Below, piece by piece: positions 5,838 through 13,842 of a stretch of DNA of 41,236 nucleotides. Position numbers and translations under genes: made by a program. Below the pieces are notes generated by a model. The model searched no databases. It saw nothing but the letters and a program-made list of their open reading frames with translations, and was not told the origin of the DNA. Position 1 is the first letter of the stretch. Every line of letters begins with the position of its first letter. The DNA is from an uncultured Spirochaetota bacterium (GTDB lineage: Bacteria; Spirochaetota; Spirochaetia; Treponematales; UBA12059). The stretch is from NCBI GenBank assembly GCA_937873275.1, contig CALMRC010000156.1:1-41236 (forward strand). Direction: 5' to 3'.

Positions 5838-8153
5838 ATGTTCGCGAGAATCCTACGGAACGACCTGCGCCGCGGCCGCCTGGCCTCCCTGGCGACCCTC
5901 CTCTTCGTGGCGGCCGCCGCCCTCCTGGTCTCCCTCGCGGGTACCCTGGGGGCGGAGCTCTCCCGGGCCCTCACGGCCCTCCTGGAGCGGGCGACGACTC
6001 CCCACCTCCTCCAGATGCACTCGGGCCCGATCGACCTTCCGAGGCTCCAGGCCTTCGCGGCCGGACGGCCGGAGGTGGAGGCCTTCCAGGTCCTCGAGTT
6101 CCTGAACGTCGAGGGATCGGCCTTCGAGTTCGGGGACCGCACCCTGGCCGGGAGCGTCCAGGACAACGGACTGTCGGTCCAGGGCCGGGACTTCGACTTC
6201 CTCCTGGACTTGGACGGGAACGTCGCCCGCCCCGCCGAGGGCGAGATTTTCGTGCCCGTGTTCTACTTCAAGGACGGCGCCGCCCGGCCCGGCGACCGGG
6301 TCCGGATCCTGGGCCGGGAGTTCCGGGTGGCCGGCTTCGTCCGGGATTCCCAGATGAACTCCGCCCTTTCCTCCTCGAAGCGCTTCCTCGTGAGCCCGGC
6401 GGATTACGCCGCCCTCCGGGACCGCGGCTCCATCGAGAGCCTCATCGAGTTCCGGCTCCGGGACCCCGACGCCCTGGGAGCCCTCGAGGCGGCCTACGTC
6501 GCCGCGGGACTCGAGTCCAACGGTCCGAGGGTGGGCTTTCCCCTCTTCCGCATGATGAACGCCCTCTCCGACGGCCTGCTCATCGTGGTCCTGCTCTTCG
6601 TGGGTCTCCTGGTGACCCTGGTGGCCCTGCTCTGCGTCCGCTTCGCCCTCCTGGCCAAGATCGAGGAGGACTACCGGGAAATCGGGGCGATGAAGGCCAT
6701 CGGCCTCCGGGTATCGGACATCCGCCGGGCCTACCTGGCCCGATACGCGGTCCTGGCCGTCCCGGGGGCCCTCCTGGGCTGGGCCCTCTCCTTCGCCTTT
6801 CGGGGCCCCCTCCTGGCCAATCTCCGCCTCTTCATGGGCGAGGGGGGCGCAGCCGGAGCCCCGGTCCTGGGATTGGCGGGGGCCGTCCTGGTCTGCCTCC
6901 TCGTCCTGGCCTATGTCCGGGGGGTCCTGGGTCGTTTCCGGAAGCTTTCCGCGGCCGAAGCCCTCCGGTTCGGCGCCCCCCGGGAGACGGCCCGGCGCCC
7001 GGGGCGCCTCCGGCTGGCGGGAGGGCTGCCCCTGGGGGCCAACGCGGCCCTCGGGGTCCTGGACGTCCTGGCGCGCAAGCGGCTCTACGGGACGATGCTC
7101 GCGGTCCTGGTCGCCTCCTCCTTCATCGCCGTGGTTCCGAGGAACCTCCACACCACCGTCTCCGCGCCCGGTTTCAGCGCCCACCTCGGCATCGGGGCCT
7201 GCGACCTCCGGGCGGACGTCCAGGCGGTCGGGGACATCCCCGGACGGGCCGCGGACATCGCCGCCGCCCTGGCCGCGGATACCGAGGTCCGGAAGTCCGT
7301 CGTCCTGACGGCCCGTGCCTTCCCGGTCCGCGGGAAGGACGGCTCCGAGTCGAGCCTCAAGGTCGAGCTGGGGGACCACTCGGTCTTTCCCGTGGCCTAC
7401 GCCGAGGGCCGGGCACCCCGGAGTCCGGACGAGATCGCCCTCTCGATGCTGAGCGCCCAGGACCTCGGGATGCGGGTCGGGGACCGCCTGCCGACGGCCG
7501 CGGGCGGAGGGTGGAGGGACCTGACCGTGACGGGCCTCTACTCGGACGTCACGAACGGCGGGAAGACCGCGAAGGCCGCCTTCCCGGGCGGGGAATCTCC
7601 CGTGCTGTGGGCTGTGGTCCAGGCGTCGCTCCGGGATCCGTCCCGGTCCCGGGAGAAGGCCGAAGCCTACGGCTCCGCCTTCCCCTACGCCAAGGTGTCC
7701 AGCCTCCAGGAGTACGTGTCCCAGACCTTCGGGCCCACGATCCGGGCGATCGGGTCGGCCTCCCGCATATCCCTCGCGGTAGCCCTGGTTCTGGCTGCCC
7801 TGATTACCCTGCTTTTCGTCCGGATGCTCGTGGCCCGGGACCGTGTCTCCATCGCGGCCCTGCGGGCCCTGGGCTTCCGGAACTCGGACCTGACCCGGCA
7901 GTACCTGGCCCGGTCCGCCCTCGTGGCGGGGGCCGGGGTCCTGGCGGGATCCCTCCTGGCGAACACCCTCGGCGAGTCCCTCGCCGGGGCCCTCATATCC
8001 CTGTTCGGCGCCGCCTCCTTCGAGTTCGCCGCCGACCCCCTTTCGGCCTACCTCTTGATCCCCCTCGCCGTCGCGATCTCCGCCCTCGCGGCGACGGCGG
8101 CCGGGGCGGCGGGAGCCGGCCGGATCGACGTAGCCCAGACCATCCGGGAGTAG
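5838..8153 (+). CDS. FtsX/MacB-type ABC transporter permease
   Basis: 771 residues with the duplicated FtsX-domain layout. It has an N-terminal membrane anchor (about 15-38), a large extracytoplasmic domain, and a first FtsX helix group (about 235-375) containing EDYREIGAMKAIGLRVSDIRR. A second extracytoplasmic domain and a second FtsX group (about 640-765) containing RVSIAALRALGFRNSDLTRQYL follow. Such permeases (MacB/LolCE/YknZ-like) act mechanically on lipids, lipoproteins, peptides or drugs rather than importing nutrients. No strong ribosome-binding site precedes the ATG, so translation is probably coupled to the TetR gene. The ATPase follows after 2 nt. The substrate is unknown; TetR control suggests an efflux or envelope-stress role. 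Confidence 0.88.
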   Translation: MFARILRNDLRRGRLASLATLLFVAAAALLVSLAGTLGAELSRALTALLERATTPHLLQMHSGPIDLPRLQAFAAGRPEVEAFQVLEFLNVEGSAFEFGDRTLAGSVQDNGLSVQGRDFDFLLDLDGNVARPAEGEIFVPVFYFKDGAARPGDRVRILGREFRVAGFVRDSQMNSALSSSKRFLVSPADYAALRDRGSIESLIEFRLRDPDALGALEAAYVAAGLESNGPRVGFPLFRMMNALSDGLLIVVLLFVGLLVTLVALLCVRFALLAKIEEDYREIGAMKAIGLRVSDIRRAYLARYAVLAVPGALLGWALSFAFRGPLLANLRLFMGEGGAAGAPVLGLAGAVLVCLLVLAYVRGVLGRFRKLSAAEALRFGAPRETARRPGRLRLAGGLPLGANAALGVLDVLARKRLYGTMLAVLVASSFIAVVPRNLHTTVSAPGFSAHLGIGACDLRADVQAVGDIPGRAADIAAALAADTEVRKSVVLTARAFPVRGKDGSESSLKVELGDHSVFPVAYAEGRAPRSPDEIALSMLSAQDLGMRVGDRLPTAAGGGWRDLTVTGLYSDVTNGGKTAKAAFPGGESPVLWAVVQASLRDPSRSREKAEAYGSAFPYAKVSSLQEYVSQTFGPTIRAIGSASRISLAVALVLAALITLLFVRMLVARDRVSIAALRALGFRNSDLTRQYLARSALVAGAGVLAGSLLANTLGESLAGALISLFGAASFEFAADPLSAYLLIPLAVAISALAATAAGAAGAGRIDVAQTIRE

Positions 8154-8155
8154 CC

Positions 8156-8914
8156 ATGAACACCATCCTGAGCGGCGAACGTATCGTGAAGTCCTTCGGC
8201 GACGGGGCCGAGCGCCGGAACGTCCTGGACGGGGTCTCCGTGGAGATCCGGCCGGGCGAGTTCGTCTCGATCATGGGTCCCTCGGGATCCGGAAAGACGA
8301 CCCTCCTGTACTCCCTGAGCGGCATGGATCGGGTCGACGGCGGGCGGATCCTTTTCGAGGGGCGCGACCTCTCGGGCATGCGGGACGACGACCTCGCGGA
8401 CCTGCGCCGCAGGCGCATGGGCTTCGTCTTCCAGCAGCCCACCCTCCTGGGGAACCTCGACCTGCTGGACAACATCATCCTCCCCGCGGTCCGGGACGAC
8501 CGGCGCGGCACCGACCGGCACGTCGAGAAGGCGCGGGACCTCATGCGTCGGACCGGGATCGCGGGGCTGGAACGACGCTCGGTCTCCCAGGTCTCGGGAG
8601 GCCAGCTCCAGCGGGCGGGCATCTGCCGGGCCCTGCTGCGGGATCCCGCCGTCCTCTTCGGGGACGAGCCGACGGGGGCCCTCAACTCCGCCTCCGCCCG
8701 GGAGATCCTGGACATCCTCTCGGAGGTCAACGCCGCGGGGACCGCGGTCCTCCTGGTGACCCACGACGCCGCGGTGGCGGCCCGGGCGGGGCGCGTGCTC
8801 TTCCTGCGGGACGGCCGGATCGACCGGGAGCTGGAGCTCGGGCCCCCGGACGGCCGGGGCCTCGAGGATCGGGCCCTCCGGGTCTCCGAAGCGATGCGGG
8901 AGCTCGGCATCTAG
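8156..8914 (+). CDS. ABC transporter ATP-binding protein (LolD/MacB type)
   Basis: 252 residues with all ABC motifs: Walker A GPSGSGKTT (about 41-49), signature VSGGQLQRAGICRALL, Walker B AVLFGDEPTGALN and the switch His in LLVTHD. The sequence is closest in style to the LolD/MacB/YknY subfamily that partners FtsX-like permeases. It is the third gene of the TetR-permease-ATPase operon, starting 2 nt after the permease stop. Two subunits would power the permease. Complete, with no missing catalytic residue. Confidence 0.93.
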   Translation: MNTILSGERIVKSFGDGAERRNVLDGVSVEIRPGEFVSIMGPSGSGKTTLLYSLSGMDRVDGGRILFEGRDLSGMRDDDLADLRRRRMGFVFQQPTLLGNLDLLDNIILPAVRDDRRGTDRHVEKARDLMRRTGIAGLERRSVSQVSGGQLQRAGICRALLRDPAVLFGDEPTGALNSASAREILDILSEVNAAGTAVLLVTHDAAVAARAGRVLFLRDGRIDRELELGPPDGRGLEDRALRVSEAMRELGI

Positions 8915-8957
8915 GCCCGGGGGGAGCCCCCGGGCGCTCGGGATCCGGATTCCCCGG

Positions 8958-10148
8958 CTACCGTGCCGGCCGCGTCCGGTTGAGCCAGAGGCGGGGGCGC
9001 CCGTCGCCGCCCGGCCAGTTGTTCGTGGCCGCGAACACGTCGGGAGCCCCGTCGCCGTCGAAGTCCCCGCAGGCCGCGGCCTGGATGTTCGGGGAGGCCA
9101 GGCGGAGCCCGCTGTCGGAGAGGTTCCCCGTCCCGTCGTTGATCCAGAACCGCGGCGGGGCCCGCCAGCTTCCGGTGAACACGTCGAGGTCGCCGTCCCC
9201 GTCGAAGTCCGCCGCGGCCGCGCACATGCTGTACAGGCTCCCGAGGGATTGGCCGCTGTCCGTGAACGCCCCCGATCCGTCGTTCAGCCGGACCTTGTCC
9301 GCCGGGGCGGCGCCCCCGTGGCTCGAGTTGGCGACGAAGGCGTCCAGGTCCCCGTCCCCGTCCAGGTCCGCGAGCGCGACTTCGTAGGCGTTCGAGGGGG
9401 CGAAGGCCCCGTCGATCTTCCGGAAGAACCCTTTCCCGTCGTTGAGCCAGAGCTCCGCGGCGTTGAGCGCCTCCTCCCCGTTGTTGGCGACGACGACGTC
9501 CGGATCGCCGTCCCCGTCGACGTCCCCGACGGATACCCGGCTACCGGCGGCGCGGCCGAGCCGCTGTCCCGAGTCCGTGAACCTGCCGCGGCCGCCGTTG
9601 AGGAACACCTGGTCGGGGTGGGCCGACCAGTTCGCCGCGAAGAGGTCCAGGTCTCCGTCCCCGTCCAGGTCGCTCCAGGCCAGGGCGGAGCATTCGGGAG
9701 TCGCGAGGGCCGGTCCCTTGCGGAAGCGGCCGTGCCCGTCGTTGCGCCAGATACTCACGCGGTCCGCTTCCGCCGCGGCCAGGTCGAGGTCCCCGTCCCC
9801 GTCCGCGTCGCCGAGGGCGACCGCGCTCGCCGGGGGGAGCTTCGAGGGCAGCTCCGAGAACTTTCCTGTCCCGTCGTTCGCCCAGATCGAACAGGCGCGG
9901 TCGTTCGTGGAGAGAATCACGTCCAAGTCTCCGTCCCCGTCGATGTCGCCCGCCGCGATCCCGTTGTAGGAGGCGATCGGGAACTCCTGGTCCGCGAGTT
10001 CGAAGGACAGGGGAGTGGAAGCCGGCGCGGCCGCGCCCGGGGAGGCCCCGCCGGTCTGGGCGAAGGAACCGGAGGCGAAGGCTAGGAGGAGCGCGGCCGC
10101 GGCGCGGGTCCGCGCGAGGTTCGGTGTTCGCCCGGCGCGATGGATCAT
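8958..10148 (-). CDS. Exported FG-GAP/VCBS repeat protein
   Basis: 396 residues: a Sec signal peptide (basic start, hydrophobic LLLAFASGSFAQ) followed by seven calcium-binding-like repeats of the form D-x-DGDGD-x-D (DIDGDGDLD, DADGDGDLD, DLDGDGDLD twice, DVDGDGDPD, DFDGDGDLD, DFDGDGAPD). These repeats build integrin-like beta-propellers on the cell surface or in the periplasm, often binding ligands or Ca2+. ATG 10148 has a GGAGG 4 nt upstream and overlaps the stop of the DUF4386 gene (ATGA), so the two are co-translated. The last repeat lacks one Asp. No enzyme domain is seen. Confidence 0.88.
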   Translation of the reverse strand: MIHRAGRTPNLARTRAAAALLLAFASGSFAQTGGASPGAAAPASTPLSFELADQEFPIASYNGIAAGDIDGDGDLDVILSTNDRACSIWANDGTGKFSELPSKLPPASAVALGDADGDGDLDLAAAEADRVSIWRNDGHGRFRKGPALATPECSALAWSDLDGDGDLDLFAANWSAHPDQVFLNGGRGRFTDSGQRLGRAAGSRVSVGDVDGDGDPDVVVANNGEEALNAAELWLNDGKGFFRKIDGAFAPSNAYEVALADLDGDGDLDAFVANSSHGGAAPADKVRLNDGSGAFTDSGQSLGSLYSMCAAAADFDGDGDLDVFTGSWRAPPRFWINDGTGNLSDSGLRLASPNIQAAACGDFDGDGAPDVFAATNNWPGGDGRPRLWLNRTRPAR

Positions 10149-10873
10149 ACGGCCTCCCGGGTTCGGGCGATCGGGGACAGTCCGGCCCGCCGCCGGAATC
10201 CCGCGGCCAGTAGCCAGGCGATGAAGCCGAGCTCGGCGGCCACCTTGGCGACGGTATCCGCCGTGTGCGCGACGGCCAGAGGGACGACCAGGGCCGCGGG
10301 GGGCGGGGATAGGAGGAAGTACTCGAAGAACGTGATCTCGTAGAAGGCGCACGCGGCGATCAGCACGGCACCCAGCGGCTTCGGCGCGAACCCCGACTTG
10401 AGGACCAGGACGCCGGCGGGGAGGAGCCAGAGCCCCCAGAACATGCCCGCGAGCTTCTCTCCGTCCTTGAACAAGTCGATGAAGAGCGGCGCGATCCATT
10501 CCCCGCCGGCCTCCGGGAGGCCCGCGTAGGCCCCGGCGGCCAGGCGCTCCACGACGAGCTGGTGGGCGCGGTTCAGGAAGGCGATCGATACCCCCGCGAC
10601 GACGAAGATGACCAGGAGCCGCGCCCATCCCGCGTCGACGGGGGAGAACAGCTCGTACAGCGCCGCGGCCGTGGCCAGGAGGCAGACGTGCCCGAGCAGG
10701 GCGCCCAGGAAGCCGAGCCGGTAGAGGCCCCCCGTTTCCGCGATCTTCCGGAGCATCGTCGCATCGTCTCCGGCGACCCGCCCCTCCACGTACATCATCC
10801 CGAAGATGTAGAAAACCGCGGCCGCCAGGTAGAATAGCCCCGCCCGGCGGGCCGCCTTCGAATCGTAGTCCAT
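10145..10873 (-). CDS. DUF4386-type membrane protein
   Basis: 242 residues with six or more predicted membrane helices. The pattern matches DUF4386: an N-terminal ARRAGLFYLAAAVFYIFGMMYVEG, an ALYELFSPVDAGWARLLVIFVVAG segment and a C-terminal KPLGAVLIAACAFYEI helix. Function is not known for the family. ATG 10873 is preferred because AAGGAG lies 6 nt before it; ATG 10888 is in frame. A consensus promoter overlapped by a palindrome (10914-10932) and a divergent TetR gene suggest local repression. The FG-GAP protein gene follows with a 4-nt overlap. Confidence 0.78.
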   Translation of the reverse strand: MDYDSKAARRAGLFYLAAAVFYIFGMMYVEGRVAGDDATMLRKIAETGGLYRLGFLGALLGHVCLLATAAALYELFSPVDAGWARLLVIFVVAGVSIAFLNRAHQLVVERLAAGAYAGLPEAGGEWIAPLFIDLFKDGEKLAGMFWGLWLLPAGVLVLKSGFAPKPLGAVLIAACAFYEITFFEYFLLSPPPAALVVPLAVAHTADTVAKVAAELGFIAWLLAAGFRRRAGLSPIARTREAV

Positions 10874-10913
10874 GCCTCGCTCCTTCATACCGGATGGTTG
10901 ATCGGTATAAAGT

Positions 10914-10932
10914 AAACTATACGGTGTAGTTT
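10914..10932. promoter_or_regulatory. Predicted operator of the divergent TetR regulator
   Basis: AAACTATACGGTGTAGTTT is a 19-bp pseudo-palindrome with 8 of 9 base pairs symmetric (one mismatched position per arm around the central G). It covers the -10 box of the minus-strand DUF4386 promoter and lies about 70 bp before the TetR start. A bound repressor would block the DUF4386/FG-GAP operon. Confidence 0.7.
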
Positions 10933-10944
10933 AATAATTGTCAA
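10916..10944 (-). promoter_or_regulatory. Predicted promoter of the DUF4386/FG-GAP operon
   Basis: Minus-strand TTGACA (10944-10939) and TATAGT (10921-10916), spacer 17 bp. The -10 lies within the operator palindrome. Confidence 0.8.
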
Positions 10945-10951
10945 TCCGGAA

Positions 10952-10980
10952 TTGTGAAGCTTCGGACGACATGGTATGGT
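10952..10980 (+). promoter_or_regulatory. Predicted promoter of the TetR gene at 11001
   Basis: TTGTGA (10952-10957) and TATGGT (10975-10980), spacer 17 bp. The expected start near 10987 supports the downstream ATG 11001 as the real start codon. Confidence 0.55.
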
Positions 10981-11000
10981 GTCGACATGGAGCGATCGAC

Positions 11001-11630
11001 ATGAACGGGAGCCGCTCGCCGGGCCGGCGGGGCCCCTCGGAGAAGAAACGGGAATCCATCCTGGAGGCCGCCATCCGGGTCTTCTCGCGGGGAGGATACG
11101 AGGCGTCCAGCATGGACCTGGTCGCCCGGGAGGCCGACGCGTCCAAGCGGACCGTGTACAACTACTTTCCGAGCAAGGACGACCTCCTCCGCCAGATCGC
11201 CGGACGCTTCGCCCGGGAGATGCGCGAGTTCAAGCGCTTCGAGTACGACCCGGCCGTCCCGATCGAGGTCCAGCTCCTGCGGTTCGCGGACGCCGAGATC
11301 GAGGTGGTCCGGAACGAACGGTGGATGGGGATGATCCGCCTCCTCGTGGCGGCCTTCGTATCGTCCCCCGAGCTGGCCCGCTCCGCGGTCGCCCGCGATC
11401 CCGGGTCGGGGGATCCCCTGGCGGACTGGATCCGGGCGGCCGACCGGGCGGGGAGGCTGCACGCGCCGGAGCCCGATCTCGCGGCCGCGGTGTTCCGGGC
11501 CCTGCTCGGCGGCGCGTACACCTGGCCCGCGGTCTACGGGGGCGGATTCGTGCCGGCGGGCGGCGAGGCCCTCCGGCGAGAGCTCGTGGAGACCTTCCTG
11601 GCCCGGTACCGTCCCTCGGCCGCCCCGTGA
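11001..11630 (+). CDS. TetR/AcrR family transcriptional regulator
   Basis: 209 residues. The N-terminal TetR DNA-binding domain is clear: SILEAAIRVFSRGGYEASSMDLVAREADASKRTVYNYFPSKDDLLRQI (about residues 20-66). The C-terminal domain has the LRFADAEIEVVRNERWMGMIRLLVAA pattern common in AefR-like TetR proteins. ATG 11001 is chosen over upstream in-frame TTG/ATG codons because a promoter -10 lies at 10975-10980 and GGAG precedes it. Divergent from the DUF4386 operon, which it probably represses through the palindrome at 10914-10932. The following metallopeptidase gene overlaps or abuts it. Confidence 0.88.
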   Translation: MNGSRSPGRRGPSEKKRESILEAAIRVFSRGGYEASSMDLVAREADASKRTVYNYFPSKDDLLRQIAGRFAREMREFKRFEYDPAVPIEVQLLRFADAEIEVVRNERWMGMIRLLVAAFVSSPELARSAVARDPGSGDPLADWIRAADRAGRLHAPEPDLAAAVFRALLGGAYTWPAVYGGGFVPAGGEALRRELVETFLARYRPSAAP

Positions 11631-11647
11631 AGACATACCAGGAAACC

Positions 11648-12349
11648 ATGATTCTCGTGGATGACCTGGAGGTGACCCTCCGGCGCAGGCCCGTGCGGAC
11701 CCTGCGCGTCGTGATCCGGCCCCCGGACGGCCGTGTCCTGGCCACCGCGCCCCTGCTCCTGCCCGAGTCCGCGATCCGGGCCTTCCTTTCGGATAAACTT
11801 CCCTGGATTCGACGCCACCGGGAGGCCGTCCGGGCCCGGGAGCCCCGCGCCGCCCCGGGGATGGAGAGCGGGGACACGGTCTTCTGGCTCGGACGGCCGT
11901 TCCGTCTTTCGGTCCGGGAGAGGGGCCGGGGGATCGGGGCCCGGCTCGTGGACCCGGACACCCTGGAGCTCTATGCGCCCCCCGGGGCGGACGGGGAGCG
12001 GCGGCGGAAGATCCTGGACGAGTGGTATCGGGACCGGCTCAAGGAGGAGATCCCCGCCCTGCTGGCCAAGTGGGAGGCGGCCCTGGGCGTCCGGGCCGCG
12101 GAGTGGGGCATCAAGCGCATGAAGACCCGCTGGGGTACCTGCAACATCCGGGCCCGGCGGATCTGGCTCAACCTGGAGCTTGCGACGCGGCCCCTCGAGT
12201 GCCTGGAGTACGTGGTGGCCCACGAGCTGGCCCACCTGATCGAGCGGAACCACAACGCCCGGTTCCACGGCATCCTGGACCGGGTCCTGCCGGACTGGCG
12301 GAAGGCCCGGGCGGCCTTAAAAAACGCGCCGCCCCCGCGGCCGGATTGA
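11648..12349 (+). CDS. YgjP-like zinc metallopeptidase domain protein (M48/WLM-like)
   Basis: About 233 residues. The C-terminal half has VVAHELAHLIERNHNARFHGIL, a zinc metallopeptidase HExxH motif (HELAH) with a downstream His, preceded by the family hallmark MKTRWGTCNIRARRIWLNLELATRPLECLEYV. The N-terminal half, VRTLRVVIRPPDGRVLATAP, matches the beta-rich start of DUF45/YgjP proteins. Cytoplasmic; the biological substrate of the family is not established. ATG 11648 has AGGA just upstream. GTG 11627 overlaps the TetR stop as GTGA and is a serious alternative that would add 7 residues. Probably co-transcribed with TetR. Confidence 0.87.
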   Translation: MILVDDLEVTLRRRPVRTLRVVIRPPDGRVLATAPLLLPESAIRAFLSDKLPWIRRHREAVRAREPRAAPGMESGDTVFWLGRPFRLSVRERGRGIGARLVDPDTLELYAPPGADGERRRKILDEWYRDRLKEEIPALLAKWEAALGVRAAEWGIKRMKTRWGTCNIRARRIWLNLELATRPLECLEYVVAHELAHLIERNHNARFHGILDRVLPDWRKARAALKNAPPPRPD

Positions 12350-12395
12350 GGGCGGCGGAATCCGGACGGGGCGGATCCCTTTGGAAGGATGGGGG

Positions 12396-12434
12396 CCGGG
12401 GAGGGAAACCTTTAAAAAAGGTGTCCCTCCCCGG
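12396..12434. terminator. Bidirectional terminator between convergent genes
   Basis: A stem built from CCGGGGAGGG...CCTTT and AAGG...CCCTCCCCGG, with a loop of A residues. T-rich and A-rich inner arms on the two strands could serve both the plus-strand metallopeptidase gene and the minus-strand BI-1 gene that converge here. Confidence 0.6.
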
Positions 12435-12440
12435 ACAGAC

Positions 12441-13145
12441 CTACCTCCTGCGGCCCGTGAGCCTAAGCAGGTGCAGGAAGAGGTTGATGAAGTCCAGGTA
12501 GAGCTGGAGCGCCCCGTAGATCGAGAGGCGCAGGTAGTTCCCCTCGTCCACCTCGGAGCCGAAGCGGGCGGATAGGGCCTTGATCTTCTGGACGTCGTAG
12601 GCGGTCAGGCCGGAGAAGATGGCCACGCCCGCCAGGGACACGATCCACCCGAGGCCGTCGGAGCGCAGGAAGATGTTCACCACCGAGGCGATCACGAGGC
12701 CGATGACCCCCATGGCCAGGTAGGAGCCCATCCGGGTCAGGTCGATCTTCGTCACGTAGCCCAGGAAGGCCAGCGAAGCGAACATCCCCGCGGTGATGAA
12801 GAAGACCGAGGCGATGGACCCGGCGGTGTAGACCAGGAAGATCACCGAGACCGTCACCCCGGTGAGCCCGGAGTAGCCGACGAAGGTCGCGGCCGCGGCG
12901 GCGGGGCTCATCTTGAGGACCCGGGATGCCAGGAACCAGACCGCCCCGAGCTGGCCGAAGACGAGTCCGTAGAACAGGAAACGGTTCAGGACCAGGGCCC
13001 GCAGGAGTCCCGGGCTGTTGGACACCCCCCAGGCCACGATGCCGGTGAAGGCCAGGCCGAGGGTCATCCAGACGAAGGAGTTGCGCAGGATGTTCCGCTC
13101 CAGGGTGAGGTCCCCGAACCGGGCGCGGGTCATGCTGTCGGACAT
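12441..13145 (-). CDS. Bax inhibitor-1 / YccA family membrane protein
   Basis: 234 residues with seven predicted membrane helices from about residue 24 to 205. Family hallmarks include RNSFVWMTLGLAFTGIVAW near the N-terminus, GYSGLTGVTVSVIF, and the C-terminal AIFSGLTAYDVQKIK followed by YGALQLYLDFINLFLHLLRL. Bacterial BI-1 proteins (YccA, YbhL, BsYetJ) are inner-membrane proteins linked to Ca2+ leak or protease modulation. ATG 13145 was chosen because a strong GGAGGT lies 6 nt upstream. It stands alone, convergent with the metallopeptidase gene. Confidence 0.92.
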   Translation of the reverse strand: MSDSMTRARFGDLTLERNILRNSFVWMTLGLAFTGIVAWGVSNSPGLLRALVLNRFLFYGLVFGQLGAVWFLASRVLKMSPAAAAATFVGYSGLTGVTVSVIFLVYTAGSIASVFFITAGMFASLAFLGYVTKIDLTRMGSYLAMGVIGLVIASVVNIFLRSDGLGWIVSLAGVAIFSGLTAYDVQKIKALSARFGSEVDEGNYLRLSIYGALQLYLDFINLFLHLLRLTGRRR

Positions 13146-13262
13146 GGATACCTCCGTAGTCACGGCTGATGTGCTGGACGCGGCTGTCGGGCCGCTCCCC
13201 ATAAATATACCCAGGACGGGGCCCGGTTGACAGCCCGGCCGGGGGCCGCCGGATCCCTTCCC

Positions 13263-13292
13263 TTGACAAGTGCGCTCGGCCCCGTCGAGAAT
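13263..13292 (+). promoter_or_regulatory. Predicted promoter of the secreted-protein/amidase pair
   Basis: TTGACA (13263-13268) and GAGAAT (13287-13292), spacer 18 bp, about 39 bp before the ATG at 13331. Confidence 0.5.
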
Positions 13293-13330
13293 CAGGGAAT
13301 CCCGTGGAACATCCGAGGAGATCCTTCGCC

Positions 13331-13831
13331 ATGACCGACCATCGTCCTCATCCCTCCCGGTTCGTCGTGTTCTTTGTCCTTCTTGTTCTCTGCGCGTCGT
13401 TCTCGGCCGCCCAGGATTCCGGGGGCGGAAACGTCGTGTTCGCGCCCGTGATATCCGACCGGAACGTGACCGAGAAGGCCGACGCGTTGCAGAGCGAGCG
13501 GTTCTACGTGGTCGACGGGGACGAGTCGAAGGGCCAGGCGGTGCTCGTCTTCGAGGGAGTACCCCGGCCGAGGGAGGCCTTCCTCATCCTCAACATCGCC
13601 GACATCGACTGGGCCGATTCGAACGACGGGTTCGAGGTGGCCCTGGCCGGTTCCCCGATCGCGTCGGTGTCCAAGCTGGCCCGGAACAGCTGGCTCCAGG
13701 TGAGGCTCGACCCCTCCCGGCTGCCCGAGAAGGGGAATTTCGAATTGACCATCCGGACCTCCAAGACCGACGGTTTCTACGTATGCTCCAAGAAGAGCGG
13801 CCGTGGTGCGGTGCTGAGATTGATCTACTAG
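13331..13831 (+). CDS. Small exported protein of unknown function
   Basis: 166 residues: a Sec signal peptide (FVVFFVLLVLCASFSAAQ) with likely cleavage after SAA/Q at about residue 27, then a beta-rich domain. The body alternates hydrophobic strands (GQAVLVFEGV, AFLILNIADIDWADSNDGFEVALAG, FELTIRTSKTDGFYV) and looks like a compact beta-sandwich exported to the periplasm or surface. I recognise no family. GAGGAG lies 10 nt before ATG 13331, which supports the start; GTG 13304 is less likely. The amidase gene starts 11 nt after the stop, so the two probably form an operon. Confidence 0.72.
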   Translation: MTDHRPHPSRFVVFFVLLVLCASFSAAQDSGGGNVVFAPVISDRNVTEKADALQSERFYVVDGDESKGQAVLVFEGVPRPREAFLILNIADIDWADSNDGFEVALAGSPIASVSKLARNSWLQVRLDPSRLPEKGNFELTIRTSKTDGFYVCSKKSGRGAVLRLIY

Positions 13832-13842
13832 TACCCGCCGCA

